From Citricoccus alkalitolerans (lineage in GTDB: Bacteria > Actinomycetota > Actinomycetes > Actinomycetales > Micrococcaceae), in assembly GCF_039528175.1 (NCBI RefSeq), contig NZ_BAAALH010000001.1, positions 930,001 through 994,000 of the forward strand: DNA of 64,000 nt, given 5' to 3'. The first letter of the stretch is position 1. Every line of letters begins with the position of its first letter. A program made the position numbers and the translations under genes. Below are positions 1 to 8,777 of this stretch, one piece after another. The notes under the pieces were generated by a model that saw only the letters and a list, made by a program, of their open reading frames with translations, searched no databases and was not told where the DNA came from.

Positions 1-266
1 GGCTGCGGGGCACCGATCGCCTCCAGCCCCCCGGTTCGAACCGGTTCACGCCGCATCGCTTCTCCCTGACCATCGGTCAGCCGCTGCAATTCGATCACCT
101 CGGCACCAAGCACCCGCTGCCGCCCCGGCGGCAGGCGACAGCGGAGATCATGGACGCCATCGCGGCCCTCTCGGGCCAAGAACGCGCGGCCACCTACAAC
201 GAACCGGTCTCGGGCAACACCTCCGGCGCTCACGCCGGACAGAACCCGACGCCTGCCCAGGACTGA
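1..266 (+). CDS. Lysophospholipid acyltransferase (PlsC family), C-terminal end only
   Basis: The gene starts before the window; the first complete codon is at position 3 and the TGA is at 264-266. The 87 visible residues resemble the end of 1-acyl-sn-glycerol-3-phosphate acyltransferases, which make phosphatidic acid at the membrane: the segment RFSLTIGQPLQF matches the family's late beta-strand (R-x-x-I-G-x-P-L), and DAIAALSGQE is the usual end of the catalytic domain. About 25 low-complexity residues follow. The catalytic HX4D motif would lie outside the window and cannot be checked. uvrC begins 6 bases after the stop, so the two genes are probably co-transcribed. Family assignment is from pattern memory on a short piece. 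Confidence 0.6.
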   Translation, partial: LRGTDRLQPPGSNRFTPHRFSLTIGQPLQFDHLGTKHPLPPRRQATAEIMDAIAALSGQERAATYNEPVSGNTSGAHAGQNPTPAQD

Positions 267-272
267 GGCGCC

Positions 273-2354
273 ATGGCTGATCCGGCCAGCTACCGCCCAA
301 GGACCGGTGAGGTGCCCACCTCGCCGGGGGTGTACCGCTTCCGCGATCCGGACGGGCGCGTCATCTACGTGGGCAAGGCCAAGAACCTGCGGTCTCGACT
401 GGCCTCCTACTTCCAGGATCCCAACGGGCTGCATCCCAAGACCCGGGCGATGGTGTTCACCGCTGCCTCGGTGGAGTGGACCGTGGTCGGTTCTGAGCTG
501 GAGGCCCTGCAGCTCGAGTACACGTGGATCAAGCAGTACACGCCGCGATTCAACATCATGTACCGGGATGACAAGTCCTACCCGTACCTCGCCGTGACGA
601 TGAACGAGAAGTACCCACGAGTCCAGGTCATGCGTGGGGACAAGCGCAAGGGCGTCAAGTACTTCGGCCCCTTCCACCCGGCCAAGGCCATCCGCGAGAC
701 CGTGGACCTGATGCTCCGCGTCTTCCCGGTCCGGACCTGCTCCTCTGGCGTCTTCCGCCGGGCCGAGCTCTCGGGCCGCCCCTGCCTGATGGGCTACATC
801 GACAAGTGCGCCGCCCCGTGCGTGGACCGCATCAGCCAGGCGGGGCACCGGCAGCTCGCGCAGGACTTCTGCGATTTCATGGCCGGGGACGCCCAGAAGT
901 ACATCCGCCGGCTCGAGACCCAGATGAACGAGGCTGTGGCGGATCTGCGCTATGAGGACGCCGCGCGGCGCCGGGACGACATCGCAGCCTTGAAGCGGGT
1001 GTTCGAGCGCAATGCCGTGGTCCTCTCGGAGTCCACGGAGGCGGACATCTTCGCCTTCGCCGACGACGAGCTCGAGGCTGCCGTCCAGGTGTTCCACGTC
1101 CGAGACGGGCGCATCCGCGGTCAGCGTGGCTGGGTGGTCGAGAAGGTCGAGGACGTCTCGGGCGCCACCATGGTGGAGCAGCTGCTCGAGCAGGTCTACG
1201 GCTCGCTCGAGGACACCAGCCGCATCCCACGCGAGGTCCTCGTGCCCGAGCTGCCGGACAACGCCGACCAGGTGGCCGCTCTCCTGTCCGGCATGCGAGG
1301 TGCCCAGGTGAGCTTGCGGGTGCCACAACGCGGTGACAAGAGGTCCCTGATGGAGACCGTCAAGGAGAACGCCGTACTCGCCCTGCGGGTGCACAAGACG
1401 CGCCGCTCCGGAGACCTGACCACCCGCTCCGCCGCCCTGCGCGAGCTCCAGGACGCCCTCGAACTGCCCGAACCGTTGCTGCGGATCGAGTGCTATGACA
1501 TCTCCCACGTGTCCGGGACCAACGTGGTCGGCTCCATGGTGGTGGTCGAGGACGGGATGCCGAAGAAGGCCGACTACCGCAAGTTCAGCGTGACAGGGGA
1601 CGCCGCCCGGGATGACACCGCCGCCATGCGCAACGTCCTCACCCGCCGATTCCGCCACTATCTGGAGGATCAGGAACGCAGCGGCACATTTGCCACCGGG
1701 GAGATCGCTCTGGAACCGGACCCGATGGATCCGGCAGTCCTGGATGATCCAGCTGATCAGACGGGTCACATCGGAGCGGCCGAGGGTCCGGCAGGGGTGC
1801 CCGCGGCCGGCCCGTCGTCGCGCCGTTTCGCCTATCCGCCTTCCCTCGTGGTGGTCGACGGCGGCCCCCCACAGGTGGCCTCGGCCGTCCAGGCCCTGGC
1901 GGACCTCGGCATCACCGACCTGCCCGTGGTCGGTCTCGCCAAGCGGCTCGAGGAACTGTGGCTGCCCGGCGAGGAATTCCCGCTCGTGCTCCCGCGTGCC
2001 TCCCAAGGGCTCTACATGCTGCAGCGGATCCGCGATGAGTCCCACCGCTTCGCCATCACCTTCCACCGGGAGAAACGTGGCAAGTCCATGGTGTCCTCTG
2101 CACTGGACGGCATCGAGGGTCTGGGCCCGGCCAAACAGAAAGTCCTGCTGAAGCACTTCGGCTCGGTCAAGCGAATCCGTGCCGCCAGCGTGGATCAGCT
2201 GCAGGAGGCCCGGGGCATCGGCCCGGCCCTGGCGGCCACCGTCCATGCGGCGCTGCACCCGAATTCCCCGGTGACCAGCGAGACTGCCGGCGAGACTGCA
2301 GTCGACCGGGTGACGCAGGGCGTCAACCTCACCACCGGGGAGATCTTGGACTGA
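273..2354 (+). CDS. uvrC: UvrABC excinuclease subunit C
   Basis: UvrC makes both incisions around a DNA lesion in nucleotide excision repair. The 693-residue product shows the complete domain order: GIY-YIG nuclease at the N-terminus (GVY at 19-21, IYVG at 31-34), a UVR domain that binds UvrB near 208-243, the RNase H-like endonuclease half containing CYDISH at 407-412, and a helix-hairpin-helix end (about 608-665, with GIEGLGPAKQK and ARGIGPALA). A Pro/Ala/Gly-rich insertion of about 45 residues at 470-518 sits inside the endonuclease half and makes the protein longer than E. coli UvrC (610 aa). The start lies 6 bases after the preceding acyltransferase stop. uvrC directly before rapZ-yvcK-whiA is the standard actinobacterial arrangement. 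Confidence 0.97.
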   Translation: MADPASYRPRTGEVPTSPGVYRFRDPDGRVIYVGKAKNLRSRLASYFQDPNGLHPKTRAMVFTAASVEWTVVGSELEALQLEYTWIKQYTPRFNIMYRDDKSYPYLAVTMNEKYPRVQVMRGDKRKGVKYFGPFHPAKAIRETVDLMLRVFPVRTCSSGVFRRAELSGRPCLMGYIDKCAAPCVDRISQAGHRQLAQDFCDFMAGDAQKYIRRLETQMNEAVADLRYEDAARRRDDIAALKRVFERNAVVLSESTEADIFAFADDELEAAVQVFHVRDGRIRGQRGWVVEKVEDVSGATMVEQLLEQVYGSLEDTSRIPREVLVPELPDNADQVAALLSGMRGAQVSLRVPQRGDKRSLMETVKENAVLALRVHKTRRSGDLTTRSAALRELQDALELPEPLLRIECYDISHVSGTNVVGSMVVVEDGMPKKADYRKFSVTGDAARDDTAAMRNVLTRRFRHYLEDQERSGTFATGEIALEPDPMDPAVLDDPADQTGHIGAAEGPAGVPAAGPSSRRFAYPPSLVVVDGGPPQVASAVQALADLGITDLPVVGLAKRLEELWLPGEEFPLVLPRASQGLYMLQRIRDESHRFAITFHREKRGKSMVSSALDGIEGLGPAKQKVLLKHFGSVKRIRAASVDQLQEARGIGPALAATVHAALHPNSPVTSETAGETAVDRVTQGVNLTTGEILD

Positions 2355-2391
2355 GCGACGTGGCCGGGGTGAATCTGGGTAGTCTGGAGGT

Positions 2392-3285
2392 ATGAGCGAC
2401 GGACTGACCCCGGTGAAACCACCCACCTCTGAAGTCCTCATCGTCACCGGCATGTCCGGGGCAGGACGGACCACCGCCGCTCACGCGCTGGAAGACCATG
2501 GTTGGTACGTGGTGGAGAACATCCCGCCACAGCTCTTCATCACCCTGACGGACCTGGTGGGCCGTTCCCCGGAGGCGATCCCGCGGCTGGCGCTCGTGGT
2601 GGACGTGCGGTCGAAAGAGCTCTTCAAGGACATCCAGGAGGCCCTGGGGCAGTTGCGTGCCCAGGGCGTCAACTACCGGGTGCTCTTCCTGGACGCCAGT
2701 GACGAGCTGCTGGTGCGCCGTTTCGAGTCGGCCCGCCGACCGCACCCGCTGCAGGGTTCCGGCCGCATCCCGGACGGGATCGCCGCCGAACGCCTACTCC
2801 TGCGGGAACTGAAGGAAGAGGCAGAGATCGTGGTGGACACCACCACGAAGAACGTGCACTCGCTGGCCACCACCATCACAGAGCTGTTCACCGAGTCCGG
2901 CCCCATCGTGCTGCGCCTGAACGTCATGAGCTTCGGCTTCAAATACGGGCTCCCCCAGGACGCGAACTTCATGGCCGACGTCCGGTTCCTGCCCAACCCG
3001 CACTGGGTCCCCGAGCTGCGTCCCTTCACGGGCCAGGACACCGCGGTCTCCGATTTCGTGCTGCAGCAACAGGGTGCCAGCGAATTCGTGGACCACTATC
3101 TCGAGGCGCTGGTGCCCGTCCTGGACGGTTACCGCCGGGAGAACAAGCACTACGCCACCTTCGCCATCGGCTGCACGGGCGGCAAACACCGCTCCGTGGC
3201 CGTGGCCGAGGAGCTGGGCCACCGGCTGAGCCAGCAACCGCGCGTCACGGTCAATGTGCACCACCGGGACCTGGGCCGGGAATGA
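2392..3285 (+). CDS. rapZ: RNase adapter protein RapZ
   Basis: RapZ-family proteins bind nucleotides; in E. coli RapZ controls small RNAs that regulate amino-sugar synthesis, while the target in actinobacteria is not settled. The 297-residue protein has an N-terminal P-loop (GMSGAGRT, 20-27) in which the usual Lys of GxxGxGK[ST] is Arg, as in mycobacterial relatives as far as I recall, and the diagnostic C-terminal block FLPNPHW...LRPFTG followed by GCTGGKHRS at 260-268. It overlaps yvcK by 4 bases (ATGA). A hexamer TAGTCT ends 6 bases before the ATG, while the purine run GGAGG lies only one base upstream, too close to act as a normal ribosome site; a separate leaderless transcript is possible. 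Confidence 0.95.
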   Translation: MSDGLTPVKPPTSEVLIVTGMSGAGRTTAAHALEDHGWYVVENIPPQLFITLTDLVGRSPEAIPRLALVVDVRSKELFKDIQEALGQLRAQGVNYRVLFLDASDELLVRRFESARRPHPLQGSGRIPDGIAAERLLLRELKEEAEIVVDTTTKNVHSLATTITELFTESGPIVLRLNVMSFGFKYGLPQDANFMADVRFLPNPHWVPELRPFTGQDTAVSDFVLQQQGASEFVDHYLEALVPVLDGYRRENKHYATFAIGCTGGKHRSVAVAEELGHRLSQQPRVTVNVHHRDLGRE

Positions 3286-4349
3286 GTGGGATGGCGGGGA
3301 TGCCGGGCATGAGCAGCAATTTCACGGGCCAGTTGCCCCTGGCGCCCAGTTCCGTTCCGGCGCCGGGCCAGCCGGCCGGCACGTACGACCCCACCCTGCG
3401 TGTCACGGCGCTCGGTGGCGGCCACGGGTTGTCCGCCACACTGCGGGCCCTGCGGCTCATCGCTGGAGAGATCACGGCCGTGGTCACGGTGGCTGATGAC
3501 GGAGGATCCTCGGGCCGCATCCGCCGGGAGATGGACGTGCTGCCGCCCGGTGACCTGCGGATGGCTCTGGCCGCCCTGTGTGATGACACTGACTGGGGGC
3601 GGACCTGGCGCGATGTCATGCAGCACCGGTTCACCTCCAAGGAGGGCACCGAGGCCACCCTGGACAACCACTCCCTGGGCAACCTGTTGATCGTGGCCCT
3701 ATGGGAGCTGCTCGGCGACCCGGTGGGCGGACTGCGCTGGGCCGGGGCCCTGTTGGGTGCCCGCGGCCAGGTGCTGCCCATGTCCACCGTTCCGTTGATG
3801 ATCTCAGGTGCCGTGCTGTCCGAGAACGAGAAGGGCGAGCTGGTCCGGCGGACCGTGACCGGCCAGTCCTCGCTGGCCGCCGCGGGGAAGAACACGAGGG
3901 TCTCCCACATCCGGCTTGAACCGGAGAGCGCCCCGGCGTGTGAGGAGTCCATGGAGGCCATCGAGCTCTCCGACTGGGTCGTGCTCGGTCCTGGTTCCTG
4001 GTATACCTCCGTCCTGCCGCACCTGCTGCTGCCCGAGCTGCGGGACGCCCTGGTCCGCACTCCGGCGCGGAAGGCGCTCGTGATGAATCTCACCACGGAC
4101 ACCGCGGAAACCTCGGGCATGAACGCGGCGGACCACCTGGAGGTCATCCATCACTACGCGCCCGATCTGCGGTTGGACGTCGTCATAGCAGACCAGGACG
4201 CGGTGCAGGACGCCCAAGGGTTCGTGGATGCGGCCGAGCGTCTGGGGGCCGCGGTCCTGTTTAGTAGGGTTGGTGCCGGTTCGGGGACCCCGATCCATGA
4301 CCCACTGCGTCTGGCCTTGGCCTTCCAGGAGGCCTTCAAAGGCTCCTGA
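3282..4349 (+). CDS. yvcK: Gluconeogenesis factor / YvcK-CofD family protein
   Basis: YvcK-type proteins bind UDP-sugars and, in Bacillus and Listeria, are needed for growth on gluconeogenic carbon and for normal peptidoglycan synthesis. The 355-residue product has the CofD-like Rossmann fold signatures GGGHGLSATLRALR near residue 45, DDGGSSGR near 73, and NHSLGNLLI near 128. It starts inside the rapZ stop codon (ATGA), indicating translational coupling, and is followed by whiA. The first 40 residues (Met/Gly/Pro/Ser-rich) are poorly conserved in style, so a later start cannot be excluded. The symbol follows the Bacillus name; the precise substrate here is not visible from sequence. Confidence 0.93.
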   Translation: MSGMAGMPGMSSNFTGQLPLAPSSVPAPGQPAGTYDPTLRVTALGGGHGLSATLRALRLIAGEITAVVTVADDGGSSGRIRREMDVLPPGDLRMALAALCDDTDWGRTWRDVMQHRFTSKEGTEATLDNHSLGNLLIVALWELLGDPVGGLRWAGALLGARGQVLPMSTVPLMISGAVLSENEKGELVRRTVTGQSSLAAAGKNTRVSHIRLEPESAPACEESMEAIELSDWVVLGPGSWYTSVLPHLLLPELRDALVRTPARKALVMNLTTDTAETSGMNAADHLEVIHHYAPDLRLDVVIADQDAVQDAQGFVDAAERLGAAVLFSRVGAGSGTPIHDPLRLALAFQEAFKGS

Positions 4350-4426
4350 TACGGTCATCGTCGTCCGTCACGCCCACCGGTATGGCGGCTCCACCAGTAC
4401 AACCGAGAGATGTGAGGCGAGACGCC

Positions 4427-5413
4427 ATGGCGTTGACTGCGGCGGTGAAAGAGGAATTGGCCCATCACGGGATCAAGAGCTCTTCCGAACGGAAGGCCGA
4501 GGTCTCGGCCATGCTGCGCTTCGCCGGGGGACTGCACATCATCTCCGGCCGGATCGTCATCGAGGCCGAGTTGGACCAGGCCGCCACCGCCCGCCGCCTC
4601 CGGACCGCCATCGCCGAGGTCTACGGCCACGGCAGCGAGATCATCGTCGTGTCCGGCGGCAACCTGCGTAAGGGCAGCCGCTACGTCATCCGGGTCATCC
4701 GTGATGGCGAGTCCCTGGCCCGGCAAACCGGCCTGTTGGACGTTCGCGGCCGCCCTGTGCGTGGCCTGCCCCCCATGATCGTCAACGGTTCCGTCGCCGA
4801 CGCCGAGGCTGTGTGGCGCGGAGCCTTCCTGGCCCACGGGTCGCTGACCGAGCCGGGCCGCTCATCCTCCCTGGAGGTGACGTGCCCCGGTTCCGAGGCC
4901 GCCCTGGCGCTGGTGGGGTCCGCCCGCCGACTCGGCATCGCCGCCAAGGCCAGGGAGGTCCGCGGTGTGGACCGCGTGGTCATCCGTGACGGAGACGCCA
5001 TCTCGGCCCTGCTGACCCGGATGGGGGCACATGACACTGTGCTGGTGTGGGAGGAGCGCCGCACCCGCAAGGAGGTCCGAGCCACGGCGAACCGGCTGGC
5101 CAACTTCGATGACGCCAACCTGCGCCGTTCGGCCCAGGCCGCCGTCGCCGCCGGAGCACGGGTGGAACGGGCTCTGGACATCCTCGGGGACGAGGTCCCG
5201 GACCACCTCAAGTACGCCGGGCAGCTGCGCGTGGACCACAAGCAGGCGTCCCTGGACGAGCTCGGCCGGCTGGCCGACCCGCCCATGACCAAGGACGCCA
5301 TCGCCGGCCGGATCCGCCGGCTGCTGGCCATGGCGGACAAGCGGGCCATCGAGGAGGGCCTGCCCGGGACCGATGCGGCCCTGCCGTCGGACTCGGCCGA
5401 CCACGACGCCTGA
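4427..5413 (+). CDS. whiA: Sporulation/cell-division transcription factor WhiA
   Basis: WhiA is a DNA-binding regulator conserved in Gram-positive bacteria; in Streptomyces it acts with WhiB on division and sporulation genes, and in non-sporulating relatives it affects division and metabolism. The 328 residues comprise an N-terminal degenerate LAGLIDADG homing-endonuclease fold and a C-terminal helix-turn-helix (about 270-315, LGRLADPPMTKDAIAGR). An upstream in-frame ATG at 4382 would add 15 residues, but I chose 4427 because GAGGCGAG precedes it at a normal distance and the product then begins MALTAAVKEELAHH, the usual WhiA start. Third member of the rapZ-yvcK-whiA block, 77 bases after yvcK. 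Confidence 0.95.
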   Translation: MALTAAVKEELAHHGIKSSSERKAEVSAMLRFAGGLHIISGRIVIEAELDQAATARRLRTAIAEVYGHGSEIIVVSGGNLRKGSRYVIRVIRDGESLARQTGLLDVRGRPVRGLPPMIVNGSVADAEAVWRGAFLAHGSLTEPGRSSSLEVTCPGSEAALALVGSARRLGIAAKAREVRGVDRVVIRDGDAISALLTRMGAHDTVLVWEERRTRKEVRATANRLANFDDANLRRSAQAAVAAGARVERALDILGDEVPDHLKYAGQLRVDHKQASLDELGRLADPPMTKDAIAGRIRRLLAMADKRAIEEGLPGTDAALPSDSADHDA

Positions 5414-5472
5414 CGCGACCTCTGAGTTTCCCTGGGCCACGCTCTGCGTCGGTGCTGCGATGACCACACGGC

Positions 5473-5505
5473 ACCTGGCCTGCAGCTGGCCTGCAACTGG
5501 CCTGC
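5473..5505 (+). repeat. Three tandem 11-bp units between whiA and sodA
   Basis: Three head-to-tail copies of an 11-base unit, ACCTGGCCTGC, AGCTGGCCTGC and AACTGGCCTGC, differing only at the second base, lie 60 bases after the whiA stop and 155 bases before sodA. They are seen directly. Such short direct repeats can be regulator sites or replication slippage; nothing in the sequence decides between these. Confidence 0.7.
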
Positions 5506-5610
5506 GACTTTCCGGCGGCTGAACATTCCGGCTCTGAGCGGAACCGGTGGCCAACGCCCCCACAGGGGTGCTTAGGATGGGAAGCAAGGTCTCCTGACGG
5601 GGGCCAGACA

Positions 5611-5636
5611 CCAGGGCCCGGCACCCCGGGCCCTGG
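5611..5636 (+). terminator. Perfect 11-bp hairpin upstream of sodA
   Basis: CCAGGGCCCGG (5611-5621) and CCGGGCCCTGG (5626-5636) form an 11-bp perfect GC-rich stem with a CACC loop. It ends 14 bases before the strong sodA ribosome site AAGGAGG (5651). It may be the whiA terminator (no T-run follows, common in high-GC actinobacteria) or a structured element in the sodA leader; a possible minus-10 TAGGAT lies upstream at 5573-5578, which would place the hairpin in the leader. Confidence 0.5.
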
Positions 5637-5660
5637 ATACATGTCCATCAAGGAGGAAAC

Positions 5661-6284
5661 ATGGCTGAATTCACCCTGCCGGAACTTGATTATGACTACA
5701 GCGCGCTGGAGCCGCACATCTCGGCGAAGATCATGGAGCTGCACCACTCCAAGCACCACGCCACGTACGTGAAGGGTGCCAACACCGCCCTCGAGAAGCT
5801 GGCCGCCGCCCGCGAGGCCGGCGACTTCGGCACCGTCAACCAGTTCTCCAAGGACCTGGCGTTCAACCTGGGTGGGCACACCAACCACTCCATCTTCTGG
5901 AAGAACCTGTCTCCGAACGGCGGGGACAAGCCGGAGGGCGAACTGGCCGCCGCGATCGACGAGTACTTCGGCTCCTTCGACAAGTTCCAGGCCCACTTCA
6001 CCGCCGCCGCGCTGGGCATCCAGGGCTCCGGCTGGGCCGTACTGGCCTACGAGCCGATCGGTGGCAACCTGGTCATCGAGCAGTTCTACGACCAGCAGAA
6101 CGGCGTCCCCGTGGCCACCATCCCGCTGTTCCAGCTGGACATGTGGGAGCACGCCTTCTACCTCGACTACCAGAACGTCAAGGCGGACTACGTCAAGGCC
6201 ATCTGGAACATCGTGAACTGGGCGGACGTCTCGGCCCGCTTCGAGGCAGCCCGCGCCGGTGCCTCCAAGCTCATCACCCCCTGA
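5661..6284 (+). CDS. sodA: Superoxide dismutase, Fe/Mn type
   Basis: Converts superoxide to hydrogen peroxide and oxygen; cytosolic in this group unless exported without a signal peptide, and no signal peptide is visible. The 207-residue length is standard. Metal-ligand signatures are present: His28 in ELHHSKHH, a second His in the GGHTNHS block, and Asp and His in DMWEHAFY near residues 160-165. The GIQGSGWAVLAY segment is also typical. Whether Fe or Mn is used cannot be read reliably. A strong AAGGAGG lies 4 bases before ATG. The gene stands alone: a hairpin precedes it and another follows its stop. Confidence 0.97.
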   Translation: MAEFTLPELDYDYSALEPHISAKIMELHHSKHHATYVKGANTALEKLAAAREAGDFGTVNQFSKDLAFNLGGHTNHSIFWKNLSPNGGDKPEGELAAAIDEYFGSFDKFQAHFTAAALGIQGSGWAVLAYEPIGGNLVIEQFYDQQNGVPVATIPLFQLDMWEHAFYLDYQNVKADYVKAIWNIVNWADVSARFEAARAGASKLITP

Positions 6285-6302
6285 ACCAGGTGACCCGTTG
6301 AC

Positions 6303-6333
6303 GGGCCGGCCGGCCATTGCGGTCGGCCGGCCC
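6303..6333 (+). terminator. sodA terminator
   Basis: GGGCCGGCCG (6303-6312) pairs perfectly with CGGCCGGCCC (6324-6333) across an 11-base loop, 18 bases after the sodA stop. No T-tract follows, as is usual for GC-rich actinobacterial intrinsic terminators. It separates sodA from gap. Confidence 0.7.
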
Positions 6334-6391
6334 GCTTCGTGTCCTCAGACAACACTTCTCACCCCACTCCGTCCGATCGAAAGGCACCACC

Positions 6392-7405
6392 GTGAGTACC
6401 GCAACCAGGATCGCCATCAACGGATTCGGCCGCATCGGCCGCAACGCACTGCGTGTCATCGAACAGGAGGGCCACGATCTCGAGCTGGTGGCCGTGAACG
6501 ACCTCGCGGACGTCGAGGACCTGCTGTACCTCGTCAAGTACGACACGATCCTGGGTCGCTACCCGCACGGGATCGAACTCGTGGACGGCGACCTGGTCGC
6601 CAACGGCAAGACCATCCGGGTCTTCTCGGAAGAGGACCCGTCGAAGCTGCCCTGGGACGAGCTCGGGGTGGACATCGTCGTCGAGTGCACCGGTCACTTC
6701 ACCGACGCCGAGGGTGCCCGCAAGCACCTGGAGGCCGGCGCCCGCAAGGTCGTGCTCTCGGCCCCCGGCAAGGGGGTGGACGGCACCTTCGTGATGGGCG
6801 TGAACGACTCCTCCTATGACCCGGCCATGGACATCATCTCCGCGGCCTCCTGCACCACGAACTGCCTGGCCCCCATGGCCAAGGTCCTCCACGACTCCTT
6901 CGGGATCGTGGACGGCATCATGACCACCATCCACGCGTACACCGGTGACCAGAACCTGCATGACGGGCCGCACCCCAAGGACCGCCGCCGCGCCCGTGCC
7001 GCCGCCCAGAACATGGTCCCCACCTCCACCGGCGCGGCCAAGGCCATCGGTGAGGTGATCCCCTCACTGAAGGGCAAGCTGGACGGTTTCGCCATGCGGG
7101 TGCCCACGATCACCGGCTCCGCCACGGACCTCACCGTCGAACTGGCGCGGGAGGCCTCGATCGATGAGGTCAACGCGGCCTTCCATGCCGCGGCGCAGAC
7201 CCCCGAGCTGCAGGGCCGCCTGGTCTACAACGTGGACCCGATCACCTCCTCGGACATCATCACCTCGCCGGCGGCCTGCACCTTCGACGCCCCGCTGACC
7301 AAGTCGATCGGCAAGACTGTCAAGATCATCGGCTGGTATGACAATGAATGGGGGTACACCTGCCAGTTGATGGACCTGACCTCCATGGTCGCCTCTAAGC
7401 TGTAG
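6392..7405 (+). CDS. gap: Glyceraldehyde-3-phosphate dehydrogenase, type I
   Basis: Catalyses NAD-dependent oxidation of glyceraldehyde-3-phosphate to 1,3-bisphosphoglycerate in glycolysis. The 337-residue product starts at GTG with GFGRIGRN (Rossmann fold), has Asp in AVNDLAD, which favours NAD over NADP, the catalytic Cys154 in SAASCTTNCLAP, and the C-terminal WYDNEWGY. An open frame extends 75 bases upstream, but that portion has no family similarity and overlaps the sodA terminator; GAAAGG sits just before the chosen GTG. First gene of the gap-pgk-tpiA-secG run. Confidence 0.97.
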   Translation: MSTATRIAINGFGRIGRNALRVIEQEGHDLELVAVNDLADVEDLLYLVKYDTILGRYPHGIELVDGDLVANGKTIRVFSEEDPSKLPWDELGVDIVVECTGHFTDAEGARKHLEAGARKVVLSAPGKGVDGTFVMGVNDSSYDPAMDIISAASCTTNCLAPMAKVLHDSFGIVDGIMTTIHAYTGDQNLHDGPHPKDRRRARAAAQNMVPTSTGAAKAIGEVIPSLKGKLDGFAMRVPTITGSATDLTVELAREASIDEVNAAFHAAAQTPELQGRLVYNVDPITSSDIITSPAACTFDAPLTKSIGKTVKIIGWYDNEWGYTCQLMDLTSMVASKL

Positions 7406-7458
7406 TCCGGGTTCGTATCCCGCCCACCCCCGTTCCACCACCCCGGAAGGCCCTGTGC

Positions 7459-8775
7459 ATGACCGCCAAGACCCTTGACGACCTGCTGGAGGCAGGAGTG
7501 GCAGGACGCCACGTCCTCGTCCGCTCCGACCTCAACGTCCCGCTGGAGGACGGCGCCGTGGCCGACGACGGTCGTATCCGCGCCTCCCTGCCGGTCATCA
7601 CCGCGCTGGCCGACGCCGGCGCACGCGTGGTCGTCATGGCCCACCTCGGGCGCCCGAAGGGCACGGCGGACCCGGCCTTCTCCCTGAGGCCCGCGGCCGA
7701 GCGGATGGCCGAGCTGGCCGGTCGTGAGGTGCGCCTGGCCGCGGACGTCACGGGCGCCTCGGCCCGTGAGGAGTCGGCGAACCTGCCCGACGGCGGCATC
7801 CTCCTCCTCGAGAACGTCCGGTTCGATCCCCGCGAGACCTCCAAGGACGATGCCGAGCGTGCCGCGCTGGCCGCCGAGATGGCGGCGCTGACCGGTGGCA
7901 GAGTCTCGTCCGAGTCAGCTCCTGCGACTCTGGGAGCCTATGTGGATGACGCCTTCGGCGCCGTGCACCGCCGGCACGCCTCGGTGTATGACATCGCCGG
8001 TCTGCTGCCGTCCTACCAGGGCGGCCTCGTCTTCCGGGAGCTGGACGTGCTCTCCCGCCTGACCGGCGAGCCGGACCGCCCCTACGTGGTGGTTCTCGGC
8101 GGTTCCAAGGTCTCGGACAAGCTGGCGGTGATCGACAACCTGATGGACCGCGCGGACACCCTGCTGATCGGGGGCGGGATGCTGTTCACCTTCCTCAAGG
8201 CCCAGGGCCATGAGGTCGGTGCCTCCCTGCTGGAGGAGGACCAGATCCCCGTCGTCACCGACTACCTGGAGCGCGCCGAGAAGGGCGGTTGCCGGATCGT
8301 CCTGCCCACGGACATCGTCATGGCCTCGGCGTTCGCCGCCGACGCCGAGCATGAGGTCCTGCCCGTGGAGGCCTTGACGTCCGGGGCCCACGGTGCCGCG
8401 GCCCTGGGCCTGGACATCGGACCCGAGACGCGCGTGGCGTTCAGCGAGGAGATCCGCCGAGCCGAGACCGTGTTCTGGAACGGGCCGATGGGTGTCTTCG
8501 AGTTCGAGGCCTTCGCCCATGGCACCCGCACGGTGGCCCAGTCCCTGACCGAGTCCACCGGACTGACCGTGGTGGGTGGCGGTGACTCGGCGGCCGCTGT
8601 GCGCGCCCTGGGCTTCGACGACGCGCAGTTCGGCCACATCTCCACCGGTGGGGGTGCCTCCCTGGAGTACCTCGAGGGCAAGTCCCTGCCGGGTGTCGAC
8701 GCCCTGGAGCACTCGGCCACGGACCACGGCACGGACCACGGTGCAGGTCATGACGCGGCGCGGGCAGGTGCCTGA
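7459..8775 (+). CDS. pgk: Phosphoglycerate kinase
   Basis: Transfers phosphate from 1,3-bisphosphoglycerate to ADP. Family landmarks are in order: RSDLNVPLEDG near the N-terminus, HLGRPKG, GGSKVSDKL, GGGMLFTFLKAQG, NGPMGVFE and the nucleotide loop GGGDSAAAV. At 438 residues it is longer than typical (about 390-405): there is a short insertion around residues 145-160 (GGRVSSESAPATLG) and a His/Asp/Gly-rich tail after the normal end (ATDHGTDHGAGHD), whose role is unknown. GGAAGG lies upstream of ATG. tpiA begins 2 bases after the stop. Confidence 0.97.
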   Translation: MTAKTLDDLLEAGVAGRHVLVRSDLNVPLEDGAVADDGRIRASLPVITALADAGARVVVMAHLGRPKGTADPAFSLRPAAERMAELAGREVRLAADVTGASAREESANLPDGGILLLENVRFDPRETSKDDAERAALAAEMAALTGGRVSSESAPATLGAYVDDAFGAVHRRHASVYDIAGLLPSYQGGLVFRELDVLSRLTGEPDRPYVVVLGGSKVSDKLAVIDNLMDRADTLLIGGGMLFTFLKAQGHEVGASLLEEDQIPVVTDYLERAEKGGCRIVLPTDIVMASAFAADAEHEVLPVEALTSGAHGAAALGLDIGPETRVAFSEEIRRAETVFWNGPMGVFEFEAFAHGTRTVAQSLTESTGLTVVGGGDSAAAVRALGFDDAQFGHISTGGGASLEYLEGKSLPGVDALEHSATDHGTDHGAGHDAARAGA

Positions 8776-8777
8776 GG

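Noticed and set aside
36..58. A tRNA T-arm-like GGTTCGAA near the window start.
   Set aside because: It lies within the acyltransferase coding frame, and no acceptor or anticodon arms are found around it.
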